Positions 15,394-24,054 of a stretch of 64,000 bases of DNA are shown in pieces. The notes beneath the pieces were generated by a model. It was not told the DNA's origin. It worked only from the letters and a program-made list of their open reading frames with translations, and did not search any database. The DNA comes from Salinimicrobium sp963739625. Lineage in GTDB: Bacteria > Bacteroidota > Bacteroidia > Flavobacteriales > Flavobacteriaceae. The DNA is taken from positions 1-64,000 of the forward strand of contig CAVUAU010000018.1 in assembly GCA_963739625.1 (NCBI GenBank), given 5' to 3'. Both the position numbers and the translations under genes were made by a program. Position 1 is the stretch's first letter, and each line of letters opens with the position of its first letter.

Positions 15394-15489
15394 ATGAAAT
15401 TTCGATTCAATAAGACAGTTGTTCTGGCTGTCCTCGCATTTGCTCTTGTAGCAGTGGTTTATCTCCAGTACCTTTTTTCTCTTGTGTAA
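15394..15489 (+). CDS. Small membrane protein, 31 residues
   Basis: ATG 15394 to TAA 15487-15489 encodes MKFRFNK, then a single strongly hydrophobic segment (VVLAVLAFALVAVVYL) and QYLFSLV. The positive-inside start and one membrane helix fit a small membrane protein, and it stops 2 bases before the end of the convergent DUF1989 gene. No homologue is recognised; it could be chance. Confidence 0.35.
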   Translation: MKFRFNKTVVLAVLAFALVAVVYLQYLFSLV

Positions 15490-15491
15490 TT

Positions 15492-16073
15492 TTAAGATAG
15501 TATTTCAAAAGCGATTGGCTTGAAGCTTCCATTGTTGCTGTCCTCAGCAGAGCAAGCGGTAAGAGCCACAATAAGATCCATTTGCGCCTCAAATAACACG
15601 TAATCGCCGGCTTTGCTTAAAGGAGGATCAACACTTAATTTCCCATTTTTGTCAAACTGTACGTTCATAAAGATATTGAAAGCCGTGGGCACATCATCGG
15701 GCTCAATACCATACGGTTCTAAATTGGTGTAGAGATTTTCAAAACAACTGGGATGATAATCTGGATTATTATACATGATTTTGAAGGTCTCGGGGCTGCA
15801 GGGCGCAAGCAAAAAATCATTTCTCCCGTTGGTGTCCTCCAGGATCTTCATCATTTTGCGGCTGCGGTTGCTCCACAAAAAATTGCCTTTGCTAATAAGA
15901 ATACTTTCTTCAAAATCTAAAGTCTTTCCGGAAGAGATCTTTTCCCTGGGATCATCGGCATTAAAAAGAACCATATCGCTCACCTGTTCTCCCTGTGGGT
16001 CAATCACCTTTAGTTTTTGCCCTTTTTGAAGCCTAAAGGCCTTTCCGGTTTGCTTCTCAATAATCTGTTCCAT
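15492..16073 (-). CDS. DUF1989 (urea carboxylase-associated) family protein
   Basis: A 193-residue DUF1989 protein. Features are the N-terminal KGQKLKVIDPQGEQVSDMVLFNADD, SNRSRKMMKILED, the cysteine-containing LLAPCSPETF, YHPSCFENL and the C-terminal VALTACSAEDSNNG, which together form the conserved cysteine/acid pocket of the family. Relatives accompany urea carboxylase genes and other nitrogen-substrate enzymes; the reaction is unproven. The start overlaps the PaiB-like gene by 17 bases, so this is the third gene of a tight operon with PaiB-like and GntA-like proteins. Confidence 0.88.
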   Translation of the reverse strand: MEQIIEKQTGKAFRLQKGQKLKVIDPQGEQVSDMVLFNADDPREKISSGKTLDFEESILISKGNFLWSNRSRKMMKILEDTNGRNDFLLAPCSPETFKIMYNNPDYHPSCFENLYTNLEPYGIEPDDVPTAFNIFMNVQFDKNGKLSVDPPLSKAGDYVLFEAQMDLIVALTACSAEDSNNGSFKPIAFEILS

Positions 16074-16677
16074 GTTCTTTCTTTATATTTCTGCTTAAGG
16101 CCGAAGACATTCCATCCTCCTGCTCCTCTAAATGTTTTGTCACTGAATTTATGTCTTCCTGATGAAATCCCTGGTGCAGTTTTGCGATGCCCTGAATTTT
16201 CACAGGCTCCATCCAAAAGCCGGTGATAAGTGGCAGATGTTCTGCCAGCATTTCCTGCGGAAGGTCTTTGAAAAAAATCGGATTTTTTTGCTGCTTTTCA
16301 AAGTTGCCCACCAGGTTATCGAGTGAAGCAACGAGTTCCTCCCTGGACTGAAGCTTCAGCTTCACATTTACATGTACTGCCGAATAGTCCCAGGTGCTGA
16401 TGTTTTTCTCTTTGTACCAGGATGAGGAGACGTAGCCGTGCGGCCCCTGAAAGATCACGAGCGCCTCGAGTCCGTCCTTTAGAAAATTATACTGTTCATT
16501 GGCCTGTGCAATATGCCCGTAAAGAGTGAATTTCTCGGGAGTTCCTTTTACCAGCACAGGAATATGCGTAGCCAAAAGTTCGTTGCCGTTAAGCACGAAA
16601 GTGGCAAAAGGATGGGCTTTTATAAAATCAAATATGTATTGTTGATCTTTCTTTTTGTACTTGTCTGGCTGAAACAT
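16057..16677 (-). CDS. PaiB-like FMN-binding protein
   Basis: A 206-residue protein of the PaiB family (split-barrel FMN-binding fold; named negative regulator in Bacillus). Signatures are FIKAHPFATFV near the N-terminus, THIPVL, YGHIAQANEQ, VIFQGPHGYVSSSWY, and WDYSAVHVNVKLKL. It lies 2 bases after the GntA-like gene and overlaps the DUF1989 gene. Whether it is a regulator or a flavin enzyme in this setting is open; the operon position with a heme hydroxylase-like protein favours a metabolic role, which is inference. Confidence 0.88.
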   Translation of the reverse strand: MFQPDKYKKKDQQYIFDFIKAHPFATFVLNGNELLATHIPVLVKGTPEKFTLYGHIAQANEQYNFLKDGLEALVIFQGPHGYVSSSWYKEKNISTWDYSAVHVNVKLKLQSREELVASLDNLVGNFEKQQKNPIFFKDLPQEMLAEHLPLITGFWMEPVKIQGIAKLHQGFHQEDINSVTKHLEEQEDGMSSALSRNIKKEHGTDY

Positions 16678-16679
16678 TT

Positions 16680-17357
16680 CTAGATTTTTCCGTTAAGAAA
16701 AGGACATTTCCAGTCTTCTCCAACTTTTCTTCCGCTGTACTGTCTGGCTTCAGAATTTTCCCCGAAATCCTCCAGCATCGGATTGATCTCCCCCTGTAAC
16801 TCAATATCTCTTTCCCTTATTTTGTCTCTCACAGTTTGGTAAGAACCCATTTCGCGGAGTTTTTCAAACTGCCAGTGCAGGTTAAAAGCAATGGCGGGAT
16901 AAGGCGCCTGCCGGGCTTTCCGGGAGCTGTTGGGATGTAAGCCCACGATGTAAAAGGCCCTGCCACCCAGGCTAAAGCTGAAGTTTTTGCTTTTGGGATC
17001 GGGATCTACATTCTTATCCCAATCGGCATCATCAAGTTCATGCAAATGCTGCAGCTGTTCCCATAGTTTTTGTTCAAATTCTTCCTCAGAATAATTTTGC
17101 CTGCCTCTAAAGGCTACGAGGAAGGTGAGAAAGTCATTAGAGTCAAAATCGTAGTTGGCGATATATTTTTTCAGGTCTTTTAAAATTTTCCGGGCGGTCT
17201 CTCTCGAGCCAAAGTTGTCATACTCGTGGAAATCTACTTTATCCATACTAAAAACCGTTTGTGCCATGAGGCAGGGATGGTTTTCATCTATTATAAAATG
17301 GTTAAAGTCGGCTTTTGCCGTCTTGGAATTTGTATCTTTTGAAACAGTGCGGGCCAT
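16680..17357 (-). CDS. YqcI/YcgG (GntA-like) heme-dependent hydroxylase family protein
   Basis: A 225-residue member of the YqcI/YcgG family, which includes GntA, the heme-dependent N-hydroxylase of guanitoxin synthesis, and related arginine N-hydroxylases. Visible markers are HPCLMAQTVF near residue 28, FLTFLVAFRG near 92, FSFSLGGRAFYIVGLHPNSSRKAR near 145-168 and the final WKCPF. It is the first gene of the operon with PaiB-like and DUF1989 genes. A guanidino or amino-acid substrate is plausible but not demonstrable here; none of the other guanitoxin genes is present. Confidence 0.82.
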   Translation of the reverse strand: MARTVSKDTNSKTAKADFNHFIIDENHPCLMAQTVFSMDKVDFHEYDNFGSRETARKILKDLKKYIANYDFDSNDFLTFLVAFRGRQNYSEEEFEQKLWEQLQHLHELDDADWDKNVDPDPKSKNFSFSLGGRAFYIVGLHPNSSRKARQAPYPAIAFNLHWQFEKLREMGSYQTVRDKIRERDIELQGEINPMLEDFGENSEARQYSGRKVGEDWKCPFLNGKI

Positions 17358-17448
17358 AAGTGGGTTTTTACTAAAAATAATTCACGAAGGCACACACCGC
17401 AACGTCTTTAAGAGGAGTTTAAACAAACTTTAATCAAGATTAACAGGA

Positions 17449-17886
17449 ATGGAATTTTGGAGGATCATTTGTGCAGCTGTAGTGGGAACCGGCTTTATGA
17501 CTATTTTTAGTTACATCATGGCAAATGTGAAGCACAACCAGTTCAAGGAGCCAGAACTGCTAAACAAGCTGCTGGATTCTTCTACGACAGTTTCAGCAGA
17601 TTTTGGCAGAAACAATATAGCAGGTTGGTTGATTCACTTTTCAATTGGCGTCACCTTTGTCATTGTTTTTTCGCTGCTATGGAATTTCACAATAATTGAT
17701 CCTTCGTGGTTCACTGCGGCAGTTTTTGGTTTTGGCGCGGGAATTATAGGGATTCTGGGCTGGGAAATCATGTTCAAATTAAATGCAGCCCCTCCCGATG
17801 TTCATCTAAAAAAGTTTTTCGTGCAGCTGCTCTTTGCACACGTCATTTTTGCCCTTTCGGCTTTTTGGGTCTATCAGCTCTTTTAA
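17449..17886 (+). CDS. Hypothetical four-pass membrane protein
   Basis: A 145-residue protein with four predicted membrane segments at about residues 5-24, 60-82, 88-106 and 122-142. I do not recognise a named family. The loop between the first two segments carries NVKHNQFKEPELLNKLL and a phenylalanine/glycine-rich third helix. It is transcribed away from the GntA-like operon and ends 25 bases before the convergent SemiSWEET gene. Confidence 0.65.
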   Translation: MEFWRIICAAVVGTGFMTIFSYIMANVKHNQFKEPELLNKLLDSSTTVSADFGRNNIAGWLIHFSIGVTFVIVFSLLWNFTIIDPSWFTAAVFGFGAGIIGILGWEIMFKLNAAPPDVHLKKFFVQLLFAHVIFALSAFWVYQLF

Positions 17887-17911
17887 CGGCAGAGGTCAGG
17901 AGCTTGTAGGA

Positions 17912-18169
17912 TTAATCTCTGTATTTGTAGAAAAGGAAAAGCATGACACTGTTTAGCAGGAATGCCAGCCCGTTTGTGACAATAATGGGAAGATCGCTTT
18001 TTATGATGCCGTAGATCACCCATAGCGCGAGCCCGGTAATGAGTACCACAAACATGCCCGGTGACACATCATCAACCTCTTTTGTTTTAATGGTTTTCCA
18101 AAGTTGCGGCACTACGGCGGCCGTGGTGCATGCGCCGGCCACCAAACCCAAAATTTGCGTCCATCCCAT
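17912..18169 (-). CDS. SemiSWEET sugar transporter
   Basis: An 85-residue three-helix protein of the bacterial SemiSWEET (MtN3/saliva) family, which dimerises to move small sugars down their gradient. Visible are the first helix with the conserved proline in TTAAVVPQLWKTIKTKEVDDVSPGMF, then the second helix with LALWVIYGIIKSDLPIIVTN, and the third ending FLFYKYRD. It sits 2 bases downstream of the SDR gene and is probably co-transcribed with it. The substrate cannot be read from sequence. Confidence 0.92.
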   Translation of the reverse strand: MGWTQILGLVAGACTTAAVVPQLWKTIKTKEVDDVSPGMFVVLITGLALWVIYGIIKSDLPIIVTNGLAFLLNSVMLFLFYKYRD

Positions 18170-18171
18170 AA

Positions 18172-19026
18172 TTAGGCGCCCACAATTTCACCTCCATTAA
18201 CATGAATAACCTGTCCCGTAATATAGCTGCTGTCTTCGCAGGCAAGAAAAACATAGGCCGGCCCCACTTCGCTTGGTTGTCCCGCGCGTCCTAAAGGTTC
18301 TTTTTTTCCGAAGTCCTTGACATGTTCGGGAGGAAAAGAAGCGGGAATAAGCGGTGTCCAGATTGGACCCGGGGCCACCCCGTTCACCCTGATATTCTTC
18401 TTTGCCAGCATTCCCGAAAGTGACCGCGTATATGCCGTGATCGCTCCTTTTGTACTCGAATAATCAAGAAGATGTGAGCTGCCGCGGTAGGAGGTTACAG
18501 AGGTTGTGTTGATGATACAATCACCACTGCTCAAATGCTTCAAAGCCTCCGGCACAATAAAGAAGTAAGGGAAAATATTCGTTTCAAAGGTCTCATGAAG
18601 TTGTTTACTGGTGATCTCTTCGGGGCTGTTTTTCGGGAATTGCACAGCCGCGTTGTTTACCAGGATATTTAGAGTCCCAAACTTATCTACAGTATCCTTT
18701 ACGATCTGTCTGCAAAAATCCTCGTTTTTAAGATCTCCTTCTATTATAAGACATTCCGAGCCGGCCTCTTCCACCATCTTTTTAGTGGTTGCTGCATCCT
18801 CATCTTCATTGAAATACACAATGGCCACCTTGGCGCCTTCTTTGGCGAAATGCACCACTACACTGCGGCCAATCCCGCTGTCGCCACCGGTGATAAGAGC
18901 AACCTTACCCTTGAGTTTATCGCTGCCCTTATAGTTTTCTCTAATGATCACGGGCTCCGGATGCATTTTATTTTCCTTGCCCGGCTGCTCCTGGTGTTGC
19001 TTGGGGAATTCGTCTGGCTTACTCAT
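18172..19026 (-). CDS. SDR family oxidoreductase
   Basis: A 284-residue short-chain dehydrogenase of the extended YhdF/YghA-like group, with a polar N-terminal extension (MSKPDEFPKQHQEQPGKENKM) before the Rossmann fold. The NADP(H) motif ALITGGDSGIGRS starts near residue 43, NNAAVQFP marks the NNAG-type loop, and the catalytic Ser-Tyr-Lys is seen in NTTSVTSYRG and YSSTKGA. The C-terminus YITGQVIHVNGGEIVGA is typical. This group is often stress-associated, with aldehydes as suspected substrates. TAACTTTA on the minus strand just upstream is a weak -7 candidate. Confidence 0.9.
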   Translation of the reverse strand: MSKPDEFPKQHQEQPGKENKMHPEPVIIRENYKGSDKLKGKVALITGGDSGIGRSVVVHFAKEGAKVAIVYFNEDEDAATTKKMVEEAGSECLIIEGDLKNEDFCRQIVKDTVDKFGTLNILVNNAAVQFPKNSPEEITSKQLHETFETNIFPYFFIVPEALKHLSSGDCIINTTSVTSYRGSSHLLDYSSTKGAITAYTRSLSGMLAKKNIRVNGVAPGPIWTPLIPASFPPEHVKDFGKKEPLGRAGQPSEVGPAYVFLACEDSSYITGQVIHVNGGEIVGA

Positions 19027-19144
19027 GTCTCTGGAATTTTTCTTTTAAAGTTATGAAGAGAATTGAGCTGTACCACTTGTTTAAGAAAGATTTAGCTTGT
19101 GGTTTAACATGTCTTTCAGCCAGAAAGGCGCAAAGCTATTTTCC

Positions 19145-19152
19145 TATCTTTG
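19145..19152 (+). promoter_or_regulatory. -7 element TATCTTTG
   Basis: TAnnTTTG match 33 bases before the ATG at 19186. It lies inside the longer open frame that starts at 19150, which argues for the later start. Confidence 0.6.
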
Positions 19153-19185
19153 CGCTTCAAAATCTTTTCTTCGGAAGTTTTAAAA

Positions 19186-20412
19186 ATGAGAAATTTCGAC
19201 ATTGTTATTGTAGGTGGTGGTGCCGCCGGATTCTTCACTGCTATTAATGCTGCGGAAATGCTTCCGAAGGCAAAGATCTGCATCCTCGAGCGAGGAAAAG
19301 AGCTGCTTAATAAGGTGCGTATTTCAGGGGGTGGGCGATGCAATGTCACTCATGCCGAATTCCTTCCGAAGGAGCTTACCCGCAATTATCCTCGTGGCGA
19401 AAAAGAGCTGCGCGGGCCATTTCATTCCTTCATGACGGGCGACACGATCGAATGGTTCGAGAAAAGAGGAGTCCCGCTGAAGATCGAGGAGGATGGCAGG
19501 ATGTTTCCTGAATCAAATTCTTCAGAAACCATTGTCGATCTTTTTCTGGCTGAAGCCAGCCGGCTCAAGATCGAGGTGCTCACAAAACGAGCGGTACAGG
19601 ACATCCAAAAAGGGGAAAATCAATGGACAGTCGAAACATCGAACGAAACCTTTTCATCAAAAAAGCTGCTTATCGCCACCGGAAGCAATCCAAAAATGTG
19701 GAAGCTGCTGGAAAAACTTGGACACTCAGTGGTTCCGGGAGTACCGTCACTTTTTACCTTCAACATAACCGACAAAAGGATCAAAGATCTTCCCGGAGTT
19801 GCGACCAATGCGACGGTAAAACTGAAGAAAAGCAAACTGGAAACCTCAGGCCCCTTGCTTATCACGCACTGGGGCATGAGCGGTCCTGCCATTCTAAAGC
19901 TTTCTGCCTGGGGCGCGAGGGAATTGAGCGAAAAGGAGAATTTTGAGATCGAGGTGAACTGGCTTGAAAATGTCACTTTTGAAGAGGTAGTGGAGCAATT
20001 AAAAGAAATGAAACAGCAAAGCCCAAGACAAAGTCCGGGAAAAAATTTCCCGTTCGACCTTCCAAAACGCTTATGGCAAAGCCTGCTTTCGGCAGCAGGA
20101 ATTTCGGAAAAAGAGAACTGGGCCGACCTCAATAAGGGACAATTGGAGGAACTGGCCAAGCAGTTGACAAAAGGCATTTTTCAGGTGCATGGAAAAAGCA
20201 CTTTCAAGGAAGAATTTGTTACTGCAGGAGGCGTGGAGCTAAAAGAAGTGAATTTCAAAACCTTTGAGAGTAAGGTCTGTAAAGATCTTTTTCTGGCGGG
20301 CGAGGTTTTAAACATTGATGCCATCACCGGAGGCTTCAACTTTCAGAATGCCTGGACCGGCGGATTTCTTGCCGCACAGGCCATGGCGGCTTCTTTTGAA
20401 GAAGAATCATAA
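19186..20412 (+). CDS. BaiN/RdsA-type NAD(P)/FAD-dependent oxidoreductase (HI0933-like)
   Basis: A flavoprotein of the HI0933/YhiN family, 408 residues from ATG 19186 (MRNFDIVIVGGGAAGFF). I reject the in-frame start at 19150 because it overlaps the promoter. FAD features are GGGAAG near residue 9, ERGKELLNKVRISGGGRCNVTH near 37-58, LLIATGSNPKM, and the C-terminal FLAGEVLNIDAITGGFNFQNAWTGG. Relatives include BaiN, implicated in bile-acid dehydroxylation in clostridia, but most members have unknown substrates. It is followed by an A/T palindrome at 20418-20440 and then the mvaD promoter. Confidence 0.9.
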   Translation: MRNFDIVIVGGGAAGFFTAINAAEMLPKAKICILERGKELLNKVRISGGGRCNVTHAEFLPKELTRNYPRGEKELRGPFHSFMTGDTIEWFEKRGVPLKIEEDGRMFPESNSSETIVDLFLAEASRLKIEVLTKRAVQDIQKGENQWTVETSNETFSSKKLLIATGSNPKMWKLLEKLGHSVVPGVPSLFTFNITDKRIKDLPGVATNATVKLKKSKLETSGPLLITHWGMSGPAILKLSAWGARELSEKENFEIEVNWLENVTFEEVVEQLKEMKQQSPRQSPGKNFPFDLPKRLWQSLLSAAGISEKENWADLNKGQLEELAKQLTKGIFQVHGKSTFKEEFVTAGGVELKEVNFKTFESKVCKDLFLAGEVLNIDAITGGFNFQNAWTGGFLAAQAMAASFEEES

Positions 20413-20459
20413 TAAAGTCTCAAAAAAGGCATTTTTGAAGCAGCTTTTTCAGGAAAAAC

Positions 20460-20467
20460 TATCTTTG
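20460..20467 (+). promoter_or_regulatory. -7 element TATCTTTG of mvaD
   Basis: TAnnTTTG match 14 bases before ATG 20482. Confidence 0.6.
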
Positions 20468-20481
20468 CTGAAAATGTTGCC

Positions 20482-21567
20482 ATGACCGACCAAGATTTTA
20501 TTCCGCAGAAATATTCCAAAGAAGTGCAGGAAGGGAAATTTTCGTGGCAAAGTCCCAGCAATATTGCGCTGGTGAAGTACTGGGGAAAGAAACCGGGACA
20601 AATTCCGGCGAATCCTTCTATAAGTTTTACCCTCAGCAATTGTCACACGACTACCAGCCTCAGTTTTCAGAAAAAAGAAAAACCTTCCGAAGAATTTGAT
20701 TTTGAGCTGTTCTTTGAAGGTGAGAAAAAGGAATCTTTTCGGCCAAAAATTCAGCAGTTTCTGGAGAGAACGCAGCAATATTTGCCATTTTTGAAAGATT
20801 ACAATTTCAAGATCGAAACTTCTAACAGCTTTCCTCACAGCAGCGGGATCGCTTCTTCGGCTAGTGGAATGAGTGCCCTGGCACTTTGTTTTATGAGTCT
20901 TGAACGCGAAATGGATCCCGGCATGACCGAAGAATATTTCCTTCATAAAAGCTCATTTTTAGCAAGACTTGGGTCTGGCAGTGCCTGCAGAAGCATAGAA
21001 GGTGAACTGGTTGTTTGGGGCGAACACAAGAATATTCCCCACAGCAGTGATTTGTATGGCGTGAGGTATGCGGGGGAAGTACATGAGAATTTCAGAAGTT
21101 ACCGCGACACCATTCTTTTGGTCGACAAGGGGGAGAAGGAGGTGAGCAGTACGGTGGGTCATGATTTGATGAATGGCCATCCTTTTGCGGGCAGGCGTTT
21201 TCAACAGGCTCATGAGAACATTGACAGGCTAAGGCATATTTTAGAAGCCGGCGACCTGGATGGCTTTATTAAGGTGGTGGAAAGTGAAGCCCTTACGCTG
21301 CATGCGATGATGATGACCAGTGAAAATTACTTTTTACTAATGAAGCCAAACACGCTGGAGGTAATCAATAAGATTTTCAGCTTTAGAAAAGAAACAGGGC
21401 TGCATCTATGTTTTACCCTTGATGCAGGCGCTAACGTGCACCTTCTTTATCCCGAAAAGGAGGCGGAGCAGGTGCAGGAATTTATTGAGAATGAGTTGAA
21501 GCAATACTGCCAAAACGGGCAATATATTAATGATCGCACCGGCGCAGGAGCCGAAAAAATGGCCTGA
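20482..21567 (+). CDS. mvaD: Diphosphomevalonate decarboxylase
   Basis: A 361-residue GHMP-family enzyme that converts mevalonate 5-diphosphate to isopentenyl diphosphate. Evidence: the opening SPSNIALVKYWGKKPGQIPANPSISFTL is diagnostic for MvaD, the ATP loop is SSGIASSASGMSALAL, and ARLGSGSACRSIEGELVVW and the late FTLDAGANVHLLYP also match. It indicates a mevalonate route, consistent with the mevalonate-type kinase 560 bases downstream. Normally these genes are adjacent in Flavobacteriaceae; here a DUF4160/DUF2442 pair lies between them. Confidence 0.95.
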   Translation: MTDQDFIPQKYSKEVQEGKFSWQSPSNIALVKYWGKKPGQIPANPSISFTLSNCHTTTSLSFQKKEKPSEEFDFELFFEGEKKESFRPKIQQFLERTQQYLPFLKDYNFKIETSNSFPHSSGIASSASGMSALALCFMSLEREMDPGMTEEYFLHKSSFLARLGSGSACRSIEGELVVWGEHKNIPHSSDLYGVRYAGEVHENFRSYRDTILLVDKGEKEVSSTVGHDLMNGHPFAGRRFQQAHENIDRLRHILEAGDLDGFIKVVESEALTLHAMMMTSENYFLLMKPNTLEVINKIFSFRKETGLHLCFTLDAGANVHLLYPEKEAEQVQEFIENELKQYCQNGQYINDRTGAGAEKMA

Positions 21568-21617
21568 TAATTGACCTAGATCATGTGATCTAAAGATTTA
21601 TGTTTCAGACAAATGTA

Positions 21618-21625
21618 TATATTTG
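21618..21625 (+). promoter_or_regulatory. -7 element TATATTTG
   Basis: TAnnTTTG match 19 bases before ATG 21645 of the DUF4160 gene, so the pair has its own promoter inside the mevalonate locus. Confidence 0.6.
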
Positions 21626-21644
21626 CAAGACAAGGAGAAGTTCA

Positions 21645-21887
21645 ATGCCTACGGTACATCTTGAAAAAGGCTTCAGGTTCTTTTTTTATTCTAACGAACA
21701 TTTGCCAAGACACATTCACGTCACAGGCAAGGGAGGTGAAGTAAAGATTGATCTGGAATCCTTAACTTTGTTGTACAATTACAACTTCAAAAAGCAAGAT
21801 TTAGTTGCTGTTTTTGAGATTGTAAGACAAAAAAGGTTCTACTTCTTGAGAAGATGGGATGAGTTTCACGGAAATGAAAACAGTTAA
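21645..21887 (+). CDS. DUF4160 domain protein
   Basis: An 80-residue protein from ATG 21645 (MPTVHLEKGFRFFFYSNEHLPRHIHVTGKGGEVKIDLESL). The core F(F/Y)SNEHxPxHIHV is the DUF4160 signature. The earlier in-frame start at 21600 would place the promoter inside the gene, so I choose the later one. DUF4160 genes usually sit directly upstream of DUF2442 genes, as here, and the pair has been proposed as a toxin-antitoxin-like module; no activity is established. Confidence 0.85.
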   Translation: MPTVHLEKGFRFFFYSNEHLPRHIHVTGKGGEVKIDLESLTLLYNYNFKKQDLVAVFEIVRQKRFYFLRRWDEFHGNENS

Positions 21888-22134
21888 TACTGACATAAAA
21901 ATTAAGAAAGTGTTCTTTAGGGATGAGAAAGTTTTCTTTTCTTTAGAGGATGGTCGTGAAATTGGTGCGCCTCTACAGTGGTTTCCGAAGCTTTATGAAG
22001 CCACAGAAGAAGCATTGCAGGATTTTTCGATCTCACCGGGAGGTTACGGGGTGCATTGGAACCAGGTAGATGAAGACCTTTCTGCTTACGGAATGCTGGC
22101 CCATAATCTTGACCAAAAGCCCAAATCGATATGA
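21874..22134 (+). CDS. DUF2442 domain protein
   Basis: About 86 residues from ATG 21874; ATG 21859 in the same frame is an alternative. The sequence VFFSLEDGREIGAPLQWFPKLYEATEEALQDFSISPGGYGVHWNQVDEDLS is the classic DUF2442 core. It overlaps the DUF4160 gene by 14 bases and its own stop overlaps the kinase start (ATGA, 22131-22134), so it is coupled to both neighbours. Proposed antitoxin-like partner of DUF4160. Confidence 0.87.
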   Translation: MKTVNTDIKIKKVFFRDEKVFFSLEDGREIGAPLQWFPKLYEATEEALQDFSISPGGYGVHWNQVDEDLSAYGMLAHNLDQKPKSI

Positions 22135-23068
22135 AAGGACCTTTATTTTACTCAAAAATTTTGCTCTTCGGAGAATACGGGATCATCAAAGATTCCAAGG
22201 GTTTATCTATTCCTTATAATTTCTACAATGGGGCGCTAAAGGTGGATGAAGATCCTTCAGAAGAGGCCAAAGAATCTAATAGACGGCTTAGGCTTTTTGC
22301 AGATTATTTGAATACTTTTCAAAAGGAGAAGCCTTCTTTGGTGAAGTTCGATATGCAGGAACTGTATGCCGATATTGACAAAGGCATGTATTTCGATTCC
22401 AGTATTCCGCAGGGTTATGGCGTAGGCAGTAGTGGGGCTTTGGTGGCCGCGATCTACGATGAATACGCGATGGACAAGATCACCGTACTTGAAAATCTTA
22501 CCCGTGAGAAATTGCTGAAACTCAAGCAGATCTTCGGGGAAATGGAATCGTTCTTCCATGGGAAATCTTCGGGGCTGGATCCGTTGAATTCTTATTTGAG
22601 CATTCCTATCCTTATTAATTCTAAAGACAATATTGAGCCTGCGGGCATTCCGTCGCAAACCCAAAATGGCAAGGGAGCAGTTTTTCTCCTTGACAGTGGT
22701 TCTGTAGGTGAGACTGCGCCAATGGTGAACATTTTTATGGAGAACATGAAGCAGGAGCCTTTCAGGAAAATGCTGAAAGATCAATTCGTAAAACATACCG
22801 ATGCCTGTGTAGATGATTTTCTAAAAGGGGATGTGAAATCTCTTTTTGGGAACATAAAAAAATTGTCGCACGTGGTGCTGGATAACTTTAAACCAATGAT
22901 CCCTGCGCAGTTTCATAAGCTCTGGAAAAATGGAATAGAGACCAACGAGTACTATCTTAAATTTGCGGCTCGGGAGGAGGAGGCTACATTCTTGGTTTTA
23001 CCGAAGATATTGAAAAGGCAAGAAAGTCATTGAAGGATTATCGCCTGGAAGTGGTCTACAACTTCTAA
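22131..23068 (+). CDS. Mevalonate kinase-like GHMP kinase, frameshifted near 3' end
   Basis: A GHMP kinase: MKGPLFYSKILLFGEYGIIKDSKG opens the fold, the ATP loop is PQGYGVGSSGALVAAIYD, and FFHGKSSGLDPLNSYLS contains the substrate-site Asp. The uninterrupted frame ends at 23033 with a nonsense-like tail, but one frame over from about 22965 the expected motif CGSGGGGYILGF and a normal C-terminus ending LEVVYNF to TAA 23066-23068 are present. A lost T in the TTT run at 22962-22964 explains it. Most likely the mevalonate pathway kinase beside mvaD and UbiA. The true stop lies 1 base before the next ATG. Confidence 0.85.
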
Positions 23069-23069
23069 A

Positions 23070-23975
23070 ATGATCTCCATTTCAAAAAAGCGACTTTTTC
23101 TTAAGGTATTAAGTCTTATTTCGGTCGTTCGCGGCTATAATATTCTGGTGCTCGTCATCGCGCAGTATCTTACGTCGATGTTCATTCTTGCACCCGAATA
23201 TCCCCTTGGAAAGGTGCTTTTTGATCCTAATCTATTCTTCCTGGTGCTTTCAACCGCCTCTGCGGTGGCCTCGGGCTATATTATCAACAACTTTTACGAC
23301 AGCGAGAAGGATTTGATCAACCGTCCGCAGAAGACAATGCTGGATCGGTTTGTTAGTCAGCGTACAAAACTTTCGGTCTACTTCATTCTCAACCTGGCCA
23401 GTATCTTCTTTGCCAGTTACGTCTCTTTTAGGGCCGTGGTTTTCTTTTCGGTTTACATTTTTGTGATCTGGTTCTATTCTCACCGCCTTAAAAAGATCCT
23501 TTTTGTCAATAATCTGACGGCTTCGGTGCTTACCATCACGCCCTTTTTTGCCGTTTTCGTGTACTACAAGAACTTTGAGCCTGTAATTTTTGTCCATGCC
23601 ATTTTCCTTTATCTCATCATCGTGATGCGGGAGCTGGTGAAAGATCTGGAGAATATGCGCGGCGACGTAGTGCAGGGTTATAATACCATTCCCATTGTTT
23701 ATGGCGAGCGACTGAGCAAGGCCCTGTTAAGTGGTTTGGCACTGCTCTCCTTCCTGCCGGTTTACCTGCTGGCTACTTATTTTGAGATAGGAAAAATGCA
23801 CTACTTTTTTTACGGGGTTTTTGGTCTCCTGGCCGTCTTTCTGCTCATACTTTACTTTAGCAGGGCCAAATGGCAATACCTTTTGCTGCATAATTTACTG
23901 AAGTTTATCATCGTGGCCGGGGTTTTTAGCATCCTGCTCATTGATGTTGATGCGTTGTTAAGCCGTGTTTTTTAG
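23070..23975 (+). CDS. UbiA family prenyltransferase
   Basis: A 301-residue polytopic membrane prenyltransferase with about eight hydrophobic segments. The first Asp-rich motif is NNFYDSEKDLINRP near residue 72-85, and the second aspartate region is RELVKDLENMRGDVVQGYNTIPI near 188-210. Flavobacterial members next to mevalonate genes are usually labelled geranylgeranylglycerol-phosphate geranylgeranyltransferase, but the acceptor is not proven. It is the last gene of the mevalonate locus, starting 1 base after the repaired kinase stop, so isoprenoid supply and use are co-located. Confidence 0.88.
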   Translation: MISISKKRLFLKVLSLISVVRGYNILVLVIAQYLTSMFILAPEYPLGKVLFDPNLFFLVLSTASAVASGYIINNFYDSEKDLINRPQKTMLDRFVSQRTKLSVYFILNLASIFFASYVSFRAVVFFSVYIFVIWFYSHRLKKILFVNNLTASVLTITPFFAVFVYYKNFEPVIFVHAIFLYLIIVMRELVKDLENMRGDVVQGYNTIPIVYGERLSKALLSGLALLSFLPVYLLATYFEIGKMHYFFYGVFGLLAVFLLILYFSRAKWQYLLLHNLLKFIIVAGVFSILLIDVDALLSRVF

Positions 23976-24054
23976 GCTTTTTCTTCGGAAACTGCTTCTT
24001 CTTCAGAAATATTTCGGGATTTTTATTAAAAAACCAGATTGTAATCCAAACTCT

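Noticed and set aside
15492..17357. Guanitoxin biosynthesis cluster
   Set aside because: Only the GntA-like gene matches; the other gnt genes are missing.
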